Source: Davidsoniella eucalypti
Taxonomy: Eukaryota > Ascomycota > Sordariomycetes > Microascales > Ceratocystidaceae
Length of the DNA: 64,000 nucleotides
Assembly (NCBI GenBank): GCA_004009845.1
Contig: RMBW01000003.1
Location: 1-64,000 of the forward strand
Direction of reading: 5' to 3'
Part shown: piece after piece, positions 58,688 through 64,000 of the stretch
Layout of the letters: each line of letters begins with the position of its first letter
Position numbering within the stretch: the stretch's first letter is position 1
Made by a program: the position numbers and the translations under genes
The notes under the pieces: generated by a model
What the model was told of the DNA's origin: nothing
The model's input: only the letters and a program-made list of their open reading frames with translations
The model's database searches: none

Positions 58688-61600
58688 AATGAACTCTACT
58701 AGCACAACGTTAGCAGTGGTCCCGACAGTTTGTTCCGTTGGGTTTTAGGGTTATGACTTATCGTTGGTATTAGTAAGCATCGATAATGAGAAATGAGTAT
58801 CAAAGCCGAGCCAATGATAGATGTTGTTATTTCAGTAGTGCCGAAGTCGGCCATTCCTGAATCTGATATCTTGATTTCAGCGATAATCAAAGCTAGTTGC
58901 TTGAGATTTGTATATCATGGTCAAGCTAGAAGAAGCAAGTTTATATACAACAACTTGCATCCAGAACATAAAGAGGCTCAGTCGTCTCCAGACTTCGTCT
59001 ATCATGCCTTTAAATTGAGAGAACAAGAGACAGTAGAACGTGCTTACGCCCGCAAGAAGATTCCCGTCAAAGTCAACCCGTAGCAAATTACTACCCTAAA
59101 CAGGTAATACAAGCTTCTTTTGTCTGTAGTCATAGAATTCCGTGAGCATAACTAACAATTGCCCTAGCCTGTAGTGTCAGCCGCCCGCAAACACGATGCC
59201 TAGTGTCTTAATCAGGCTAGGCCTTGAAGATAACACTACTTGCGTAGTATCACTGACGAAATACTGTTATGTATGCTATGAAGTTCTAAAGCTATTCACG
59301 ATCGTACCCTTCTAAGCTAATCTGGTACTACTATTGCTGCAGATCTAACAAAGACGATCAAGACCACTCTCTGTGTTGCGTTACCGAAAGTCAATGCAGC
59401 CGAGCCTAAACAGGTAGCATTTTGTTAGTTGTAGTTGCAGCTTCAATAGACTATCTACGCACTTCAAGGATCATGCCGATTTTATACAGAGTCCCTACTT
59501 CTTATGTCCGCCGTCCTAACGCTAGTCAAGAAGTCCGCGATGCAATAGTATATACACTCTCCATCACACTATCAGATGCAGCACAAGTATCACATGAAAT
59601 GCTACTCTTCAGCTCGCGTCTACACACCATGCTTTCTGTGCTCCCCACAATGCATCTTGAACTCATGACTGCTGAGCTATTACCTTGTCAAGCTGCGGTC
59701 CAATATAGAAGCTAGGATATTGGCAAGTACAGCATGAACTTATACACGTTTGTGGTCTTCATTGCGTTTAATGACTACAATCAAGGCATGCTATAGTCTG
59801 CTTAGAAAACAAACAGCAATTATATACAGGCGTAACAGAACTGAGTTGCTATCAAAACTGTACTTCGATGATTGTACTTGATGATGTGTCTTGACCGATG
59901 CCTGATATCCTCTAAGCACTCCAGCGAACTTGCCGAGGACAACAACAACTTCACCGCCCGGTCAGACAAACCTCCGATACAATAGCACCAAAGATGGGGG
60001 CTGAGTATACCATGGCCGACGGCAATCTACTATCTAACCCCAAAACCCAAAATAATCCTAGATAGTCATTTTTTCCAAGCAAGTATATGATTGATCTTGG
60101 AGCTACTGATCCAGTGGCCCGGGTTCTCTACTCACATCTTGCCGGTCCTATCCCGCCTCTCGAGGCATATACTTTCTAAGTGGGTGACCTTGAATGTAAG
60201 TAAGCCTGACCACCAGAATGCTAGAGGAGAACCAAAACATGATCACAAAATACAACCGGTTAGTAGCTGCAACATCCAGTGATGGCCTACACAGTTCCCA
60301 GCTCTAGGTTGGGAGGCGCCAGTGAGGCGGACGGGCTGGGCACCCTTTTTCTACCAGACAGAAACAACAAGTCTCATATCACGAAGCTACTTATCTATTA
60401 TCTGCCTCATGCACCAAGTAATGGACGGAAATACAGACCTACAAAATACAGCTATTAATGAGGCGTATGTATCTTGCATTTTAAAAGACACAAAAAAAAA
60501 ACCAAATGGCGTCTGTTTTACTTTTGTTTGTCCTCGCCCACCAACTTTTACATCAAGCCTCCTAGCATCCCAGTCTTCATCAGACACTCTATTGGTGGAC
60601 TGGTAGTGATAGTAATCACATATCTTATTGTACTATAAAGTATGCTATTGGTGTTTCTCAGTTAGTCGTACGCCGTGACAAATATCCTACTATCGTGGAT
60701 GTTAATGGCCAAGGCAACTAGAATATAAGACTACGACAGGGTTAATAGTCTATTAGCAGTACACTTGGGTTCACATAGATATCGACAGAGGACAAACAAA
60801 TAGTTGGACAGGAAGAAATAGGTTTGACTCAGCCAGTCACTTCACACACAAGCCTATAACAGAGTGCCGGGAGCGAATAAACAGGAAAACAGTATAACAG
60901 CATTCACTAATTCATATTTTATGTTAGGGTTAGTGGCACATCATAGTCATGTAAGGTGTATGACGGCAACCCAATAACACAAAGCTAGACTGCTACAAAG
61001 ATCCTGTGCACCGTTACTGTGCTGCCTCGTTTGATGGCAAAGTTTTCAATGGTCTCTCTTACAATAGCTACTCTTAATTCTTAGCGTTTGGCTAGTTCGT
61101 GTATCAACTATTTTTTTTAAGAAACCATTATACAGGTGGATGAACAATAGGCCACCATATTGCCAGCAATCTTCACAACCTCCTTGATCTATGTTTATTG
61201 AAATCCAAATCCTTTTAGTTTGTGTCGATATCTGCCTATAAATTACTCTTAGCAACCCGGATATCATAGCATCTAAGTCCGACGCCTGTAGAAATGTTTT
61301 AGACATCACTAACGCCACTACCTCAGCATATTCCTAATCGTTAATGTTGCTCACTTTTTTTTTCTTGTTGTTTGTGTGACAAGTCTTGGATCTGCCGGCG
61401 AAGAGGAAGCATGGCGTTCTTTATTTTTTTTATTTTTTATTTTTTTACAAAGATTGGGAGCCACCGAATTTCCCATTATCCTCGACCTAGATCGTTGTTT
61501 GGAATCATGAAGCATGGGAGTATATCTAGAATGTCTAATTCTATGTTAGGAACCAGACTTTTCTTGTTATGGCAATGCACAGTCAACTGCACTGGATTTG

Positions 61601-64000
61601 ATATCAGGCATATATTGGTATAAGTGAGATCTCCCAAGACATAAATTAAACTCGCATGTTGTACGGGCAGTATCGTAGTTACAGGCTACATCGGATTTGC
61701 TAGCTCTGATTTGGTCCCTTGATTGTATTGCCCTACTACGATCTTCCCGAGTTCCTCCCATCCAATCTTCATTTGTCACACCCCGATTTTGACACAGCAC
61801 GGACACCCGCCGCTTTTCGTTATAGAGCCCAAGGCCATGTTTACTGGAGCGTCTACTTGCTTGCTTCGGGCTGCTTGGTGTGAAGCATAGAGTGAGACCA
61901 ACGATGGACACAAGAATACACCGTGTATGCATATATACAGCTGCTCGACAAAACGCCAGCGCCTCCTTTTGCATCGAGGCAGCTGACTGGCTCCGTTTCT
62001 GTCCCAATTTGCTATTTTGTCGTCGCCGGAGATTTTGGATATACTGGCCGTGAAAAAAAATGAGAGGGGAAAAAGAGCGTCCAGTCAAAACCAGGACATG
62101 TTCAGCTCGCTTTGCCACACTTTTTTCTACGCTGTGGCCCCCTCCTGTCTATTCGGCTCGGAGCGAATTCCTCTCGACTCTCGCATGTCTTCCTCCGGCT
62201 AACTGCCGAGCGAGCACATAGAGTAGCTGATAGAATACTACTTTTCCCACTTTGACTACTGGTCAAGCAGGGAACGAGGATAAAGCCACTGTCCATCAGT
62301 TTCGGGATCCGGTACTGCCAGCTGTAGATGGCAAGACGGAAGTAGTCTGGTAAATTAAAGCATACCACGCTCATATCTCGGCGATACTTTCTTCTTTTTG
62401 CCGTGATATTGCATGAGTAATCTTGGTCTCTAGTGTAAACTCAAGTCGGATTCTTTGAGAAGCACCCTGTGAGAAGTTAAGAAACACAAATTTCCTCATT
62501 CTTCCCGCACTAAGTGGCTACACTATCACAATATCGATCGTTTCCATTGTGATATTTACTGCTGGATACCAATAGTCCCATGTACATAGATAAACAGACA
62601 GATTCCTTCAAGGTTCATGCGGAAAAGAAAGCTTACTGATGCATCAAGTGTGCACTCCAACTCTTTCATGTCTGTCCGCCATCACATAATCGGCGGGTTG
62701 TACGATGCTAGATAGAAGTCTTACCTACAGGGGTAAAAGGAGGTATTTGTTAGTATGGGTCGAATGATCGTAGTTTCTTTCTGCAAAGAGTTCGAAGGGC
62801 AACGAAAGACGATTCCATCTGCAGCCAATACCTCACATCTCGATATAGTGCGGGTGGTACATTCAGGATAGAAAGGTTGGATGTTACATCTATGATGAGT
62901 GACGCAGATGATCTCCAGATGTTTGTAGCTGGAATCTTAGATGGAGGAGGGGGCGAGCTGTTGAGCTCTGGGCCTGTTATATAAATACAAATAGCTGAAA
63001 CCAAGAGTCCGAGGAGGCTCGAGACAAGAGAGGTGAACTTCTACTATAGGAGGGCCAGAGTGAGGGTGTGTCCAGGCTTAGGCTTATGTTCTATTGGCTA
63101 GATACTCGGGGGAGGGTTAGCTATGTACTTTGCGCTCTCAAGCGGCAAGTCACCACTTTTAACTATTCTCTTCTATGTTTATTCTTATGAGAAACGGCAA
63201 TCTACCAGCTACCAAAAGGCGGTTTCTCAGGGGTTGCCTCTTCATCTAGCTGATGACACTCTAGCCCAATATATGGAAACAGACTTGTACGTGGCTAACC
63301 ATACAGCAACGGCGGCCTCTAATTGGTGCCGTTATTTATAGAGCGCTTTGTTTTCTCACCCTGCGCCATAGAAGCAAGTCTTTAGAATAAATGAATGTGC
63401 CTTCAGCGTACAAATCGGTAATATTGAGACCACAAAGGCTGTTACACGGGGCTAAAGAGGGCAGGTCGCTTTCTATGGCCACATGAATGGATATGAGAGT
63501 TCATGGGCGAATTCTGATGGACATTTGCCGTACTATCATTGGGCCGTTATGTCGTGCTTTCTGAGTGTATATATTGCCATCGCCTCTTTCTACTGTGCAT
63601 TAATGGCTGTAGCATTGCATAGAGCATCACATGCCAGGCTGTTCTAGTGTCTACTAGAATTGGTCGTTCTATCTGATATCCCCCAAGTAGTCAAGCTGCA
63701 TCAGCTCCATGTCCGTCTTATCCTCCAGCTCGATAGCTGAGCATCCATGGCAGAAGCACCATCGCCATCTCTTCTTCATCTCGCGCGACACTCTTCAGAG
63801 CCCCCGCCAAATGTCTTTGATCGGGCTTTTCATCAATTGTTGGTGTCTACTGGACGCGTAGACTAATAGGCAGCTTATTTGATTCATGAAATATGCCTAC
63901 AGGTAGTACAAACTCCGGCTATATCATTCATTTGGATTAGACAACATGCTTTGCCCATCTCGGTATCTTGCAGCATATGTCACCACAAAGCTCAAATCCC

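Larger units (their letters stand above)
55792..64000. other. 8.2-kb stretch without a supported gene
   Basis: After the promoter of the DHA1 transporter I can support no gene up to the window end. It holds one A-tailed insertion (57885-57946), an inverted-repeat structure (58404-58687), TCTG/GA microsatellites (56470-56495, 56600-56615), A-runs (56860-56885) and many short frames with neither coding bias nor family resemblance (for example 58025-58474 minus, 61567-62118 minus). No telomere repeat is present. Confidence 0.55.

Noticed and set aside
60085..60185. Degenerate copia-type retrotransposon (IDLGATD and SHLAGPIPP-like words)
   Set aside because: The two motifs resemble protease and integrase words, but in a real pol they lie far apart, and here they are adjacent and followed by stops. 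Probably chance.
61567..62118. 183-codon minus-strand frame
   Set aside because: It is the longest frame in the end region, but composition is not coding-like, there is no family resemblance and no plausible splice partner.
1..64000. CRISPR array, rRNA genes, or a secondary-metabolite cluster
   Set aside because: No regularly spaced repeats, no rRNA segments, and no polyketide synthase, NRPS or terpene synthase. The DUF1772, NmrA-like and DHA1 genes are scattered among housekeeping genes.

Overview
The window looks like nuclear DNA of a filamentous ascomycete (Pezizomycotina). Genes are split by short introns (about 50-110 nt) with GTAAGT-type donors and CTAAC/TACTAAC branch sites. There are no operons. 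Typical markers are an ApsB/Mto1-type microtubule organiser, an intracellular GH18 chitinase, an NmrA-like protein, a Zn2Cys6-type regulator and a DUF1772 protein. I cannot name the genus from the sequence alone.

Layout: 1-7.6 kb holds a small unknown protein gene, an NmrA/isoflavone-reductase-like gene and a five-exon sugar/polyol transporter. 7.6-13.9 kb is gene-poor and carries short dispersed repeats. 13.9-19.2 kb is the large coiled-coil gene apsB. 20.5-21.3 kb is a four-helix membrane protein. 23.9-25.1 kb is a secreted protein with three tandem modules separated by Kex2-type KR sites, followed by a broken DUF4291 gene. 26.6-28.8 kb is a divergent ribosomal pair, S26 and ubiquitin-S27a. 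29.1-46.3 kb is the densest housekeeping block: chitinase, Nop56, tRNA-Arg(ACG), Vps4, prefoldin subunit 6, an AMSH-type deubiquitinase, a DUF1772 protein, a transcription factor with half a zinc cluster, a small Mrx7-like protein and a DUF1993 protein. 46.4-51.7 kb is gene-poor. 51.8-55.8 kb holds a Ser/Thr-rich single-pass membrane protein and a DHA1-type transporter. 55.8-64 kb shows no gene I can support.

Functional links: S26, S27a, Nop56 and tRNA-Arg all serve translation or ribosome assembly. Vps4 and the AMSH-like protease both act in ESCRT-dependent endosomal sorting and lie 2 kb apart.

The most unusual items are: (1) the Kex2-punctuated three-module secreted protein at 23942-25092; (2) a family of very short (about 35-70 bp), A-tailed, apparently 5'-truncated insertions present six times in both orientations, of which three to four are flanked by target-site duplications; (3) the DUF4291 pseudogene; (4) an upstream ORF overlapping the ubiquitin-S27a start; (5) a hairpin in the long third intron of the S26 gene; and (6) the incomplete zinc cluster of the transcription factor.
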